Positions 52,768 to 63,995 of a DNA stretch of 64,000 nucleotides are shown here, piece after piece. The notes below the pieces were generated by a model, which searched no databases, was not told the DNA's origin, and saw nothing but the letters and a program-made list of their open reading frames with translations. The number at the start of each line of letters is the position of its first letter. The stretch's first letter is position 1. The stretch lies in assembly GCA_002837195.1 (NCBI GenBank), contig KZ478060.1, forward strand, positions 443,039 to 507,038, given 5' to 3'. This DNA is from Enterobacterales bacterium CwR94 (lineage in GTDB: Bacteria; Pseudomonadota; Gammaproteobacteria; Enterobacterales; Enterobacteriaceae). The translations under genes were made by a program, and so were the position numbers.

Positions 52768-55656
52768 ATGCGTAAACACGCCGTGTGGATAACCAGTCTG
52801 TTCCTGTTTTTAGTGGCGGTAAGCCCGCTGAGTCAGGCTGCAACTGGCTGGAAAGCGATTGATCAAAAGATCGAAAAAAGCGAAAAAGATCCGCGTCAAT
52901 ATCAGGCCATTACGCTTGATAACGGAATGACTGTGTTACTGGTGTCTGATCCATTGGCACCGAAATCACTGGCTGCTTTGGCGCTGCCGATTGGTTCATT
53001 GGACGATCCTGCTCAGCAGTTAGGATTGGCGCACTATCTGGAACATATGGTCCTGATGGGATCTAAACGTTATCCAGAAGCGGACAACCTGGCCGAATTC
53101 CTGAAGAAACACGGTGGCAGTCATAATGCCAGCACCGCATCCTACCGCACCGCGTTTTATCTGGAAGTAGAAAACGATGCGCTTCAACCCGCGGTAGATC
53201 GCATGGCAGATGCCATTGCTGAGCCGTTACTGGACCCGGTTAACGCTAATCGCGAGCGAAATGCGGTGAACGCAGAATTAACCATGGCGCGCTCGCGTGA
53301 TGGAATGCGAATGGCGCAGGTGGGAGCAGAGACACTCAACCCCGCTCACCCTGCGGCGCGCTTTTCCGGTGGCAATCTCGAAACTTTAAGCGATAAACCG
53401 GGCAGTAAATTACACGATGCGCTGACGCAATTTTATAAAACGCACTACTCGGCCAACCTGATGAAAGCGGTGATTTACAGCAATCAACCCATCGTTAAAT
53501 TAGCCCCTATGGCAGCAGAGACGTTCGGGCGCGTGCCTAATCACAATTCAGTGGTGCCGAAAATTACGGTGCCCGTGGTAACGGATGCGCAAAAAGGGAT
53601 CATTATTCACTATGTCCCGGCGCAACCGCGCAAGCAGCTTAAAATCGAATTTCGCATCGATAACAACAGCGATAAGTTTCGCAGTAAAACCGACACTATC
53701 CTGGGTTACCTGATAGGTAACCGCAGTGCCAACACGCTTTCTGACTGGTTGCAGACGCAAGGATTGGCCGACGGTATCAATGCGGGCGCCGATCCGGTGA
53801 TCGATCGCAACGGCGGTATTTTTGCTATTTCCGTGTCATTAACGGATAAAGGGCTGGCAGAGCGGGATCGTGTGGTAGCCGCCATCTTTAGCTATCTGAA
53901 TCTGTTACGTGAGAAAGGGGCAGATAAACGCTATTTTGATGAAGTTTCCCACGTCTTAGATCTCGACTTCCGCTATCCCTCAATCACGCGCGATATGGAC
54001 TACATTGAGTGGCTGGCCGATACCATGCTGCGTGTACCCGTCAGTGAAACGTTGGTGGCTCCTTACATTGCCGATCAATTCGATGCCGCAGAGATGAAAT
54101 CACGGCTGGCAGGACTAACGCCGGAAAATGCACGTATCTGGTATGTCAGTCCAAAAGAACCGCATAATAAAACCGCCTATTTTGTCGACGCGCCTTACCA
54201 GGTCGATAAAATCACGCCGCAGCAATTTAGCGCATGGCAGCAAGATGCTCACCAAATTCACCTGACCCTGCCGGTGTTAAACCCCTACATTCCCGATAAT
54301 TTTGATTTGATTACCGGGGTTAAAAGCACCGACTCACCTCAAGCCCTGATCAATCAGCCTGATCTGCGTGTGTTCTACATGCCAAGTCGCTATTTTGCCG
54401 ATGAGCCCAAGGCATCTGTCACGTTAGCGCTACGTAACAAGGCGGCGATGAGTGATGCGCGCCACCAGGTGATGTTTGCAATGAATGATTATCTGGCGGG
54501 GCTGGCGCTTGATGAACTTAGCTCACAGGCCTCTGTCGGTGGGATCAGCTTTTCAACGCAGGAAGATGACGGCCTGTTGGTCAATGCCAGTGGTTTTACT
54601 CAGCGTCTACCCGATCTGTTGAAAGATTTGTTGCATGGTTATGCCACTTATACGCCAACAGAAGATCAGCTTGTGCAGGCGAAATCCTGGTATAAAGAGC
54701 GCCTGGAATCCGCTGAAAAGGGCAAAGCCTTTGAGTTGGCTATCCAACCGATGCAGATGATTTCTCAGCTGCCTTACACGCAACGCGCTGAACGTCGTGC
54801 CATCGTTGATACCATCACACTGCAGGATCTGAATGCCTATCGTAAACAGCTTCTGGAGCAATCGACGCCTGAAATGCTGGTGGTCGGTAACATGCTGCCT
54901 GAGCGTGTGAAGCAACTGGCGACGGAGTTGAAGCAACAGCTAGGCTGCACTGGCGAAGGTGGATGGCGCAGCGAGTATGTCTCAATAGAAAAACAGACCC
55001 ATGCCAATTTGCAAAAAGCAGGCAGCAGTACGGATTCCGCATTGGCAGCGCTGTACGTGCCACTCGGCTATGCAGAACATGAAAGCATGGCCAGCAGCGC
55101 CATGTTAGGGCAAATCATTCAACCCTGGTTCTACAATCAACTGCGCACGGAAGAGCAATTGGGTTATGCCGTTTTTGCTTTCCAAATGCCTGTAGGCCGT
55201 CAATGGGGCATCGGTTTCCTGCTGCAAAGTAACAGTAAGCAACCGGCCTATTTGTTGCAGCGTTATCAGGCTTTCTATCCACAGGCTGAGCAGCGTCTGC
55301 GGGCACTGAAACCTGATGATTTTGCTCAGTATCAACAGGCTATGATCAATGAGTTAAAGCAGCGTCCGCAAACGTTAGATGAAGAGGCTTCGCGTTTCTC
55401 AAAAGATTTTGATCGTGAAAACTACGCTTTCGACACGCGTGAAAAAGTGATTGCGCAGATCCAGACGCTGACACCTGAAAAGCTGGCAGATTTCTTCCAT
55501 AAGGCGGTGATTGCGCCACAAGGCATGGTGATGCTGTCACAGGTCTCAGGTAGCCATCATGGCAAAGCGGATTATGCGCACCAGCCGGGCTTTACAACCT
55601 GGGATAAACTCTCTGAGCTGCAAAAATCTCTGCCCGTAAAGCGTGGTGATCAATGA
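52768..55656 (+). CDS. ptrA: Pitrilysin (protease III) PtrA
   Basis: A 962-residue periplasmic zinc protease, the length of E. coli PtrA, of insulinase family M16. The signal peptide ends about residue 25 (SQA|A). The inverted zinc motif is 'LAHYLEHMVLMG' (HxxEH), with the distal Glu in 'RERNAVNAELTMA'. It degrades small peptides. ATG 52768 follows TAAGGAG; TTG 52765 is an upstream artefact. Overlaps recB by 4 nt (ATGA), the conserved odd insertion of a protease gene between recC and recB. Confidence 0.96.
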   Translation: MRKHAVWITSLFLFLVAVSPLSQAATGWKAIDQKIEKSEKDPRQYQAITLDNGMTVLLVSDPLAPKSLAALALPIGSLDDPAQQLGLAHYLEHMVLMGSKRYPEADNLAEFLKKHGGSHNASTASYRTAFYLEVENDALQPAVDRMADAIAEPLLDPVNANRERNAVNAELTMARSRDGMRMAQVGAETLNPAHPAARFSGGNLETLSDKPGSKLHDALTQFYKTHYSANLMKAVIYSNQPIVKLAPMAAETFGRVPNHNSVVPKITVPVVTDAQKGIIIHYVPAQPRKQLKIEFRIDNNSDKFRSKTDTILGYLIGNRSANTLSDWLQTQGLADGINAGADPVIDRNGGIFAISVSLTDKGLAERDRVVAAIFSYLNLLREKGADKRYFDEVSHVLDLDFRYPSITRDMDYIEWLADTMLRVPVSETLVAPYIADQFDAAEMKSRLAGLTPENARIWYVSPKEPHNKTAYFVDAPYQVDKITPQQFSAWQQDAHQIHLTLPVLNPYIPDNFDLITGVKSTDSPQALINQPDLRVFYMPSRYFADEPKASVTLALRNKAAMSDARHQVMFAMNDYLAGLALDELSSQASVGGISFSTQEDDGLLVNASGFTQRLPDLLKDLLHGYATYTPTEDQLVQAKSWYKERLESAEKGKAFELAIQPMQMISQLPYTQRAERRAIVDTITLQDLNAYRKQLLEQSTPEMLVVGNMLPERVKQLATELKQQLGCTGEGGWRSEYVSIEKQTHANLQKAGSSTDSALAALYVPLGYAEHESMASSAMLGQIIQPWFYNQLRTEEQLGYAVFAFQMPVGRQWGIGFLLQSNSKQPAYLLQRYQAFYPQAEQRLRALKPDDFAQYQQAMINELKQRPQTLDEEASRFSKDFDRENYAFDTREKVIAQIQTLTPEKLADFFHKAVIAPQGMVMLSQVSGSHHGKADYAHQPGFTTWDKLSELQKSLPVKRGDQ

Positions 55657-58600
55657 GTCAAAAGGTTGCTCAACCACTCGATCCCCTAACCCTGCCGCTC
55701 TTTGGTGAGCGGTTGATTGAGGCATCGGCGGGAACGGGGAAAACCTTTACCATTGGATTGCTGTACCTGCGTTTACTGTTGGGACTGGGGGGCGCGGCGG
55801 CGCGCCCCTCACCGCTCTCAGTGGAAGAGATTTTGGTGGTGACTTTCACCGAAGCGGCCACCGCGGAATTGCGGGGACGTATTCGGGAGAATATTCATCA
55901 ATTGCGCCTTGCCTGTTTACGTGGGCACAGCAATCAACCCTTGCTCAATGCGTTGCTCAATGAGGTTTCCGATCGTCAACGGGCAGCAGCATTACTGTTA
56001 GCGGCTGAACGCCAAATGGATGACGCCGCGATTTTTACCATTCACGGTTTTTGTCAGCGGATGCTCAACCTCAATGCGTTCGAATCTGGCATGTTGTTTG
56101 AACAACAACTGTTGGAAGACGAGACTGTGTTGCGCCGCCAAGCGGCTGCCGATTTTTGGCGTCGCCACTGTTACCCATTGAGTGATGATATTGCCGCGCG
56201 TATTGCAGAGTGTTGGCAAGGACCGGAAGATTTACTGCGCACGCTTCATCCGTGGCTGGGCGGAGAGCTGCCGCAGCTAAAGCAGCCTCCAGATGACAGT
56301 GAAACCTTGGAACAGCGCCATCAGAGAATCATCGAACGCCTTGATGCCTTGAAGCAGGCGTGGCGTACCGTTGAGCAGGACGCTGAAAACCTGATTGCTC
56401 AATCGGATGTTGATAAGCGCAGTTATAGCAGTAAACATCTGCCTGGCTGGGTAAGCAAAATAACGGCCTGGGCGCATGAGCCAACTGCGGATTATGGCGT
56501 ACCAAAAGAGCTGGTGCGTTTTAGTCAGGCACAGTTGCTGGAGAAAACAAAAAAAGGAGCCCCCCCGCGGCACCTTGTCTTTGAACGGATTGAGGCATTT
56601 CTCGCTGAGCCGCTGGCACTGAGTGATTTAGTGATTGCACGTGCGCTGGTGGAGATCCGCGATATTGCGCAGCAAGAGAAGCGTCATCGTGCGCAGTTGG
56701 GGTTTGACGACCTGCTTGGTCGGTTGGATGAAGCGCTACAACAGCCTTCCGCAATGGCGTTGGCCAATAGCATTCGCCAACGCTATCCCGTTGCCTTAAT
56801 TGACGAGTTCCAGGACACCGACCCCCAGCAGTATCGAATTTTTCGCACGTTATATGTTGGGCAGCCGGAATGTGGCTTGCTGTTGATTGGTGATCCCAAG
56901 CAGGCGATTTACGCGTTTCGCGGTGCGGATATATTTACCTATATGAAAGCCCGAGGTGAAGTGAGTGCGCACTACACGCTGGGCACCAACTGGCGTTCAT
57001 CCCCATTGATGATCAATGCGGTAAATCACCTGTTTGAACGCAGTACTAACCCTTTTTTATTCTCGGCGATCCCTTTTCTGCCCGTCGCTGCTGCGCCACC
57101 GAACAGTGCGTTGCGCTTTACTCTGGATGGGCATACACAGCCCGCGATGCGCTTTTGGTTGCAGCCCGGTACTGGCGTGAGTGTCAGTGAGTACCAACAA
57201 GCAATGGCGCGCCAGTGTGCCGCGGAGATCCGCGACTGGCTGCATGCGGGTCAGCAAGGCCTTGCGCGACTGGAGAAGGGGGAGAATCACGCGCGGAACG
57301 TGACCGCAGGAGATATTGCGGTGTTGGTGCGCAGTCGTACTGAAGCGGCACTGGTCCGTGAAGCATTACGGGCGTGTAATATTCCCTCTGTTTACCTCTC
57401 CAGTCGCGACAGCGTATTTTCGATGCCAGAAGCGCAAGAGCTGGTTTGGATATTACAAGCCGTACTGGCACCGGAACAGGAGCGTGTGCTGCGCAGTGCC
57501 GTCGCCACCAGCTTCTTTGGTATGACGGCACAATCGCTGGATGCGCTTAATCAGGATGAACGCGCCTGGGATCGTCTGGTCGATGAATTCAGTGCATACC
57601 GCCAGCGTTGGTTACGACGCGGGGTGCTGCCAATGCTGCGCGAAATGATGCGCCAGCGTCAAATAGCGGAAACCCTGTTGGCAACCCCAGGCGGTGAGCG
57701 AAGACTTACTGACTTATTGCATCTGGGGGAGTTACTGCAGGAAGCCGCAACACAGCTGGAAAGTGAACCTGCACTGATTCGTTGGCTGCAGCAACAAATT
57801 GCGCAGCCAAATACGCAATCCTCCAGTCAGCAATTACGCCTTGAAAGTGACAGTCATCTGGTTCAGGTCATTACTATCCACAAATCGAAAGGGCTGGAGT
57901 ATCCGCTGGTCTGGTTGCCGTTTGCAGCAAGTTACCGAGAGGCCGATCAGCCGCTGTATCACGACCCGCAAACGGGTGAAACGCTGCTGGATTTACAACA
58001 TAGCGAGGAGAGCCTTGAGCGCGCGGAACAGGAGCGCCTGGCGGAGGATTTACGCTTGTTGTATGTCGCGCTGACGCGTGCTGTGTGGCATTGCAGTATT
58101 GGTATTGCGCCACTTTTTCGCGGTAATCGTAAAAAAGAGGGCGTTAGTGATGTCGCGAAGAGTGCGATCGGCTGGTTAATTGGGCAAGGCAGTGCGCTGA
58201 CGGCAGACGGCCTGCAACAGGCATTGCTCTCCGTTGCCACCGAGAGTGGCATCGCGTTATCGCAAACGGAGCTCTCTGACGCTGCGCTTTGGCAGCCTGA
58301 TGTCACAGCGCTACCTGCGCTACAGGCGGCGACGCTGAGTCGACAGCGACAGGATGACTGGCGTGTTACCAGCTATTCGGCGCTGCAGCAACAGGGACAC
58401 AACGCCGTAATGGAGCTACTGCCGCGTCTTGATGTGGATGCGGTGGGTGAAGCCCACCAGGCAGCGCAAGAGCTGCTGACACCGCACACGTTTCCGCGCG
58501 GCGCTTCACCTGGTACATTCCTGCATGGACTTTTTGAAGTGCTCGATTTTACACAACCTGTTAATGAAGAGGGGATGTTGGAACATCTCGCGCAGCAAGG

Positions 58601-59195
58601 TATCGATCCCGTTTGGGCTCCCATGCTGTGTCACTGGTTGCAGGCTATATTGCGCACGCCATTGCACGAGAGTGGCGTGACGTTACAGGCGTTAGCGCCA
58701 CAAGAAAAACAAGCAGAAATGGCATTTTGGCTGCCCATTCGTGGATTACTTACGCCCGCCAAACTGGATGCGGTGATTCAGCAAGATCCCCTCTCTGCGC
58801 AAGCGGGGCCACTGGGTTTCAACCAGGTGCAGGGAATGCTGAAAGGCTTTATTGATTTGGTCTTTCACTGGCAGGGAAAATATTACCTGTTGGATTACAA
58901 ATCAAACTGGTTAGGGGAAGATGCCAGTGCCTATACCTCGCAGGCGATGGCACAGGCGATGTTGGCGCACCGCTACGATCTGCAAGCGCTGCTCTATACG
59001 TTAGCGTTGCACCGTTATCTGCGCCACCGCATTGCTGATTATGACTACGACCAACATATTGGCGGTGCCATTTATCTGTTCTTACGCGGTATCGACGCAG
59101 AGAAACCGGGGCAAGGCGTGTGGCAGGCGAAACCGTCTCGCGTGCTGATTGAACAACTGGATGCATTATTTGACGGTAAGGAGTACGCGCCATGA
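55653..59195 (+). CDS. recB: Exodeoxyribonuclease V subunit beta RecB
   Basis: A 1180-residue subunit, same length as E. coli RecB. The SF1 helicase has Walker A 'IEASAGTGKTFTIG' near residue 25 and motif II 'ALIDEFQDTDPQQY'. The C-terminal nuclease domain has 'KYYLLDYKSNWLGE', holding the catalytic Asp and Lys. 3'-5' motor and only nuclease of RecBCD. Overlaps ptrA and recD by 4 nt each. Confidence 0.97.
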   Translation: MSQKVAQPLDPLTLPLFGERLIEASAGTGKTFTIGLLYLRLLLGLGGAAARPSPLSVEEILVVTFTEAATAELRGRIRENIHQLRLACLRGHSNQPLLNALLNEVSDRQRAAALLLAAERQMDDAAIFTIHGFCQRMLNLNAFESGMLFEQQLLEDETVLRRQAAADFWRRHCYPLSDDIAARIAECWQGPEDLLRTLHPWLGGELPQLKQPPDDSETLEQRHQRIIERLDALKQAWRTVEQDAENLIAQSDVDKRSYSSKHLPGWVSKITAWAHEPTADYGVPKELVRFSQAQLLEKTKKGAPPRHLVFERIEAFLAEPLALSDLVIARALVEIRDIAQQEKRHRAQLGFDDLLGRLDEALQQPSAMALANSIRQRYPVALIDEFQDTDPQQYRIFRTLYVGQPECGLLLIGDPKQAIYAFRGADIFTYMKARGEVSAHYTLGTNWRSSPLMINAVNHLFERSTNPFLFSAIPFLPVAAAPPNSALRFTLDGHTQPAMRFWLQPGTGVSVSEYQQAMARQCAAEIRDWLHAGQQGLARLEKGENHARNVTAGDIAVLVRSRTEAALVREALRACNIPSVYLSSRDSVFSMPEAQELVWILQAVLAPEQERVLRSAVATSFFGMTAQSLDALNQDERAWDRLVDEFSAYRQRWLRRGVLPMLREMMRQRQIAETLLATPGGERRLTDLLHLGELLQEAATQLESEPALIRWLQQQIAQPNTQSSSQQLRLESDSHLVQVITIHKSKGLEYPLVWLPFAASYREADQPLYHDPQTGETLLDLQHSEESLERAEQERLAEDLRLLYVALTRAVWHCSIGIAPLFRGNRKKEGVSDVAKSAIGWLIGQGSALTADGLQQALLSVATESGIALSQTELSDAALWQPDVTALPALQAATLSRQRQDDWRVTSYSALQQQGHNAVMELLPRLDVDAVGEAHQAAQELLTPHTFPRGASPGTFLHGLFEVLDFTQPVNEEGMLEHLAQQGIDPVWAPMLCHWLQAILRTPLHESGVTLQALAPQEKQAEMAFWLPIRGLLTPAKLDAVIQQDPLSAQAGPLGFNQVQGMLKGFIDLVFHWQGKYYLLDYKSNWLGEDASAYTSQAMAQAMLAHRYDLQALLYTLALHRYLRHRIADYDYDQHIGGAIYLFLRGIDAEKPGQGVWQAKPSRVLIEQLDALFDGKEYAP

Positions 59196-61045
59196 GTTCG
59201 ATGCTGATGTTATTGCGCCAGGCCGTCGAGGTCGGTGCTTTACGGGCGATTGACGATCAATTTGCGCGCTTTATCGCGGCTGATGAATCCCCTGGCCGAA
59301 TGCTGCTGGCGGCGATGGTCAGCGCCGAGGCCGGTGATGGTCATGTCTGCTTACCTCTTGCGCATGTCTCTGCTGAACGCCTCTTTGCCGGACGCTGGCC
59401 CGAACTGGCCGCGGAGATATGGCAAGCAGCAGAATGGACTGACAATATCGACAGCGCGTTGGAAGGATGGCAGGCGGTCAGTGATGGCTCGCAGCCAACG
59501 CCGCTGGTACTGGAAAACGGTCGCCTCTATTTACAGCGCTTGTGGCAGAGTGAAGGGCGCGTTGCCGCGTTTTTTGCGGCAACGGCGCTGCTTAACCGCA
59601 GCGCAGCGGAAGATATTCGCCACCAACTGGATATTCTGTTTGGACAGCAGCCTGAAAACTGGCAGAAAGTTGCCGCCGCGGTGGCGTTGACGCGGCGAGT
59701 CTCGGTTATTTCTGGTGGCCCTGGCACAGGGAAAACCACCACTGTCGCTAAACTGCTGGCGGCGATGCTGGCAACTCACGCACAACCTCTGCGTATTCAG
59801 ATGGCAGCACCAACAGGAAAAGCAGCGGCGCGCTTAACGGAATCGCTGGGCAAGGCACTACAGTCGTTGGCGCTGGACGAGCAACTAAAGCAACGTTTTC
59901 CCACAGAGGCAACCACATTACACCGTTTACTGGGCGCTCAGCCGAACAGTCAGCGTTTACGTCATCATGCGAACAATCCCTTGCACCTTGATGTGCTGGT
60001 GGTTGATGAGGCATCGATGGTGGATCTCCCGATGATGGCTAATCTGGTGGCGGCATTGCCTGCGCATGCATGCGTGATTTTTTTGGGCGATCGCGATCAG
60101 TTAGCCTCTGTCGAAGCGGGTGCCGTACTGGGGGATATTTGTCGTTTTGCTGAACTGGGCTATACCCCGGCGCGGGCGGCTGAGTTAGAGACGTTGACCG
60201 GTATTGCACTGCCTGCATCAACCGGTGGCAGTCGCGTTGGGGATGCACTTTGCCTGTTGAAGCACAGTTACCGTTTTGATGCGCACTCCGGGATTGGTCA
60301 GTTAGCAAAAGTGGTCAATGCTGGCGATGTTGCCGGTGTAAATACGGTGTTTCATGAGGGTTTTCAGGATATTGCCCGACACTCACTCACCACCTCTGAA
60401 GAGTATCAGCATTTGCTGGATGCCTGTGTAACGGGGTATCGGCCTTTTCTCCGTGCGGTGGCAGAGGGCGCCTCACCCGATGTCGTCATTCAGCGGTTTG
60501 CCGATTTTCGCTTGTTGTGTGCCCTGCGCGAAGGGCCGTTTGGTGTCAGTGGGCTCAATGAACGGGTTGAGCAGATTCTTCATCTGAAACGGTTGATACA
60601 ACGGCCGTTAGAGGGGCGCGGCAAATGGTATACCGGCAGACCCGTTATGATTTCGCGCAATGACAGCGCGCTTGGGGTCTTTAATGGTGATATCGGCGTT
60701 GCGCTACCAGACAGTGAAGGTGAGTTAAAAGTGTGGTTTATGTTGCCGGATGGCAGCATAAAAGCGGTGCAGCCGAGTCGTCTGCCGCCGCATGAAACGG
60801 CTTGGGCGATGACCGTGCATAAATCTCAGGGATCCGAATTTACCCATACGGTATTGGTGATGCCAAACACATCGCTGCCGGTTTTAACGCGGGAGCTGGT
60901 CTATACCGCAATCACGCGCGCGCGCAGCCAGTTAACGATCTACAGCGATGAACGGGTGTTTAATCGGGCAATTATGCTAAGAACGCTGCGACGCAGTGGA
61001 TTGGCGGAGCGCTTGAAAGCACTGGGCGACACGTTCGCCCAGTAG
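59192..61045 (+). CDS. recD: Exodeoxyribonuclease V subunit alpha RecD
   Basis: A 617-residue 5'-3' SF1B helicase (E. coli 608). Walker A is 'ISGGPGTGKTTTVAKLLA', motif II 'VVDEASMVDLPMM', motif V/VI 'MTVHKSQGSEF' and 'YTAITRARSQL'. It starts in the recB stop (ATGA). A hairpin CTGGGCGA/TCGCCCAG at the 3' end (about 61023-61043) may act as the only terminator before argA, which converges 5 nt away. Confidence 0.97.
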   Translation: MSSMLMLLRQAVEVGALRAIDDQFARFIAADESPGRMLLAAMVSAEAGDGHVCLPLAHVSAERLFAGRWPELAAEIWQAAEWTDNIDSALEGWQAVSDGSQPTPLVLENGRLYLQRLWQSEGRVAAFFAATALLNRSAAEDIRHQLDILFGQQPENWQKVAAAVALTRRVSVISGGPGTGKTTTVAKLLAAMLATHAQPLRIQMAAPTGKAAARLTESLGKALQSLALDEQLKQRFPTEATTLHRLLGAQPNSQRLRHHANNPLHLDVLVVDEASMVDLPMMANLVAALPAHACVIFLGDRDQLASVEAGAVLGDICRFAELGYTPARAAELETLTGIALPASTGGSRVGDALCLLKHSYRFDAHSGIGQLAKVVNAGDVAGVNTVFHEGFQDIARHSLTTSEEYQHLLDACVTGYRPFLRAVAEGASPDVVIQRFADFRLLCALREGPFGVSGLNERVEQILHLKRLIQRPLEGRGKWYTGRPVMISRNDSALGVFNGDIGVALPDSEGELKVWFMLPDGSIKAVQPSRLPPHETAWAMTVHKSQGSEFTHTVLVMPNTSLPVLTRELVYTAITRARSQLTIYSDERVFNRAIMLRTLRRSGLAERLKALGDTFAQ

Positions 61046-61050
61046 TATGA

Positions 61051-62379
61051 CTAACGAAGGTCGGCCATCAGCACCTTGGAGCGGCGTTGATAGTTATACA
61101 TCTCTTTTTTACTCTCCGGCAGCAGTTCAATATCCACCGGTGTGAAGCCGCGTTCCTGGAACCAGTGAATACTGCGGGTGGTTAGGACAAACAGTTTTTC
61201 CAGCCCCATTTGTTTGGCTTGTAACGCCACGCGATTCAGCAGTTCTTCGCCACGCGAGGAACTGCGGTATTCCGGGTGTACGGCAACACAGGCCATCTCG
61301 CCGATTTTTTCTTCCGGGAAGGGATACAGCGCAGCGCAGGCAATGGTTAAATTATCGCGCTCAATAATCGTGAACTTATCAATCTCAATTTCCAGTTGCT
61401 CACGGGAGCGACGTACCAGTATGCCTTGCTGTTCTAGTGGGCGAATCAGCTCCAAAATACCACCGATATCATTAATGGTGGCGCGGCGGATTTGTTCGGC
61501 GGATTCCATGACGATCTGGGTACCAATACCGTCACGTGAGAACAACTCCTGCAACAGCGCACCATCAGATTGATAGCTCATAAGATGACTACGACGCACA
61601 CCGCTGCGGCAGGCTTTTACGGCACCCCGTAAAAAGCGCACGGTACCGGAGTGATAATCACCTGCGGCTTCAAGTTCGTTGATTTTTTCCAGGGCTTCAC
61701 CGGGAAAAAGTTCCGAGATAATGTTGCCTTCCGCAGTGGTAACACCTTGTTCAGAACAGAACCCGAGCATTTTTTCTGCGCGGAGCTTTATCGCGACTTG
61801 AGTCGCGACCTCTTCGGACGTCAGGTTAAAACTTTCGCCTGTGACCGAGACCGCAACGGGCCCCAACAGCACAATCGCACCGCTATCGAGTTGGCGGTGG
61901 ATCGCTTCTTCGTCAAGACGACGAATGCGGCCACTGTGGCAATAGTCCACGCCATCATCGACGCCCAGGGGTTGGGCAATAATAAAGTTGCCGCTAACCA
62001 CATTAATGTGTGCCCCCTGTAAGGGCGTATTGCTCAGGCTCATGGACAGACGAGCGGTAATGTCGAGTTGTAAACGTCCGGCGGCTTGTTTAACTAATTC
62101 CAGCGATTGCGCATCTGTAACACGAATGTGTTTATGATAAACCGGCTCCAACTGGTGTTCGGCCAGAGAAGCATCAATTTGAGGGCGTGCACCGTACACC
62201 ACCACCAGCCGAATACCGAGACTGTGCAGCAATCCTATGTCATTAACGATGCTGGAGAAGTTTTCATGTTCGATGGCTTCGCCGCCTAACATAATGACAA
62301 ACGTCTTCCCCCTGTGGGCGTTGATGTAGGGCACGGTATGGCGAAAGCCCTGGACCAACTCGGTGCTACGTTCCTTCAC
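61051..62379 (-). CDS. argA: N-acetylglutamate synthase ArgA
   Basis: A 442-residue enzyme (E. coli 443) for the first step of arginine synthesis, acetyl-CoA + glutamate to N-acetylglutamate. An amino-acid-kinase-like domain (residues 1-290, '[15 protein letters not shown]') binds the feedback inhibitor arginine; a C-terminal GNAT domain ('[20 protein letters not shown]') is catalytic. Two ARG boxes just upstream indicate ArgR repression. It converges on recD. Confidence 0.97.
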   Translation of the reverse strand: MKERSTELVQGFRHTVPYINAHRGKTFVIMLGGEAIEHENFSSIVNDIGLLHSLGIRLVVVYGARPQIDASLAEHQLEPVYHKHIRVTDAQSLELVKQAAGRLQLDITARLSMSLSNTPLQGAHINVVSGNFIIAQPLGVDDGVDYCHSGRIRRLDEEAIHRQLDSGAIVLLGPVAVSVTGESFNLTSEEVATQVAIKLRAEKMLGFCSEQGVTTAEGNIISELFPGEALEKINELEAAGDYHSGTVRFLRGAVKACRSGVRRSHLMSYQSDGALLQELFSRDGIGTQIVMESAEQIRRATINDIGGILELIRPLEQQGILVRRSREQLEIEIDKFTIIERDNLTIACAALYPFPEEKIGEMACVAVHPEYRSSSRGEELLNRVALQAKQMGLEKLFVLTTRSIHWFQERGFTPVDIELLPESKKEMYNYQRRSKVLMADLR

Positions 62380-62390
62380 GGCAAACCTCT

Positions 62391-62429
62391 TGTGAATTTT
62401 TATTCGTAATTACTGTATTTTTATTCTTT
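62391..62429. promoter_or_regulatory. Tandem ARG boxes (ArgR operator) of argA
   Basis: Two 18-bp ARG boxes, 62391-62408 and 62412-62429, separated by 3 bp (21-bp period), the normal ArgR hexamer arrangement. Box 1 core TGAATTTTTATTCG differs from TGAATwwwwATTCA at one conserved position; box 2 core TGTATTTTTATTCT at two. They lie 12 nt upstream of the argA start codon. Confidence 0.8.
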
Positions 62430-62609
62430 TTTGGGCAGGAGTGCAAGGAGGAAATGCAGGCCAGATGCCGAAAGTAAATTTTCGTAAAATGCTTAAATAG
62501 CGACATCGGTGGGGCTTTTAGGGGTGACACTGCCGGGATGATTCGTTAAAGTTTTTCCCACTTGGTTTTCAATTGGTTGTTTTTTAAACACAGCTTACTA
62601 CGGAGCGGC

Positions 62610-63854
62610 ATGTCCGATTCATCCTCTTTCTTATCGCGTCGCCGCTTGTTACAAGGCGCAGGCGCTGTGGCACTCCTGAGTGTCACCAAACTGGGATTTG
62701 CCGCCAGCAGTCATGTGGTGGCCGTGCGTTTGTGGCCTTCCTCGACTTATTCTCGGCTTACCGTTGAGTCCAGTACACCACTGGAGTACAAACAGTTTGC
62801 ACTGAGCAGCCCTGAGCGGGTGGTGATTGATATTAAAAATGTGCGGCTCAATGCAGCCTTGAAAAATATTAGCAGCCTGGTGCGCAGTGATGATCCCTAT
62901 ATAAAGAGCGCGCGCGTCGGGCAGTTCGATCCCACGACCATTCGACTGGTGCTAGAGCTTAAACAGAATGTCACACCGCGTACGTTTACGCTGGGGCCGG
63001 TGGCCAATATCAAAGATCGCCTGGTTCTCGATCTGTTTCCTGCCAGCGCGCCTGCAGAATCGGATCCACTGTTGGCGTTGCTGGAGGATTACAACAGCGG
63101 CGCACTCGATAAAGAACAGCCTGCTGTGGCACCGCTGCCTGGTAAAGCAGGCCGTGACAGACCTTTGGTTATTATGTTAGATCCTGGTCACGGTGGCGAA
63201 GATCCTGGCGCAATAGGCAAAAACAAAACGCGTGAAAAAGATGTGGTGCTAAAAATTGCCCGTCGACTTAAGGCGTTAATCGATAAACAACCCAATATGC
63301 GTGCTTATATGACGCGTAATGAAGATGTGTTTATCCCGCTGAAAGTGCGGGTTGCCAAAGCGCGCAAGCAGCGTGCCGATCTGTTTATTTCTATTCATGC
63401 GGATGCTTTTACTAACCGTGCTGCACGCGGATCATCGGTCTTTGCCCTTTCCACCAAAGGGGCGACCAGCACCGCGGCGCGTTTTTTAGCACAGACGCAG
63501 AACGAATCCGACCTGATTGGTGGTGTGAGCAAGAGCGGTGACCGCTATCTGGACCACACCATGTTCGACATGGTGCAGAGCCTGACCATCAACGACAGCC
63601 TGAAATTCGGTAAAGAAGTCCTGACGCGCATGGGGAAAGTGAATCACTTGCACAAGCGCAGTGTGGATCAAGCGGGCTTTGCGGTGCTGAAAGCGCCCGA
63701 TATTCCCTCTATTTTGGTGGAAACGGCGTTTATCAGTAACCTGGAAGAGGAGCGCAAGCTGAAAACCAGCCGTTTTCAACAGCAGGTTGCGGAATCCATT
63801 CTGGCCGGTATCAAGGCCTATTTCGAAAAGGGCGCAGCGGTCGCGCGAAAATAG
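62610..63854 (+). CDS. amiC: N-acetylmuramoyl-L-alanine amidase AmiC
   Basis: A 414-residue periplasmic amidase (E. coli 417) that splits septal peptidoglycan between MurNAc and L-Ala at cell division. A twin-arginine signal peptide '[15 protein letters not shown]' exports it folded; an AMIN domain (residues about 35-140) targets it to the septum. The catalytic zinc domain has '[14 protein letters not shown]', 'SIHADAF' and '[10 protein letters not shown]'. ATG 62610 has CGGAG upstream; an extension to 62562 would hide the Tat signal. Confidence 0.96.
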   Translation: MSDSSSFLSRRRLLQGAGAVALLSVTKLGFAASSHVVAVRLWPSSTYSRLTVESSTPLEYKQFALSSPERVVIDIKNVRLNAALKNISSLVRSDDPYIKSARVGQFDPTTIRLVLELKQNVTPRTFTLGPVANIKDRLVLDLFPASAPAESDPLLALLEDYNSGALDKEQPAVAPLPGKAGRDRPLVIMLDPGHGGEDPGAIGKNKTREKDVVLKIARRLKALIDKQPNMRAYMTRNEDVFIPLKVRVAKARKQRADLFISIHADAFTNRAARGSSVFALSTKGATSTAARFLAQTQNESDLIGGVSKSGDRYLDHTMFDMVQSLTINDSLKFGKEVLTRMGKVNHLHKRSVDQAGFAVLKAPDIPSILVETAFISNLEEERKLKTSRFQQQVAESILAGIKAYFEKGAAVARK

Positions 63855-63887
63855 ACATCAGGGCAGGGAAGCCCGAATTTCAGATAC

Positions 63888-63909
63888 AAAAAAACACCCG
63901 TTAAGGTGC
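63888..63909 (-). terminator. Terminator of the tRNA-fMet unit
   Basis: On the minus strand GCACC-TTAAC-GGGTG followed by seven Ts, 10 nt downstream of the tRNA 3' end. It lies between convergent amiC and the tRNA. Confidence 0.8.
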
Positions 63910-63918
63910 TTATTGTGT

Positions 63919-63995
<77 letters not shown>

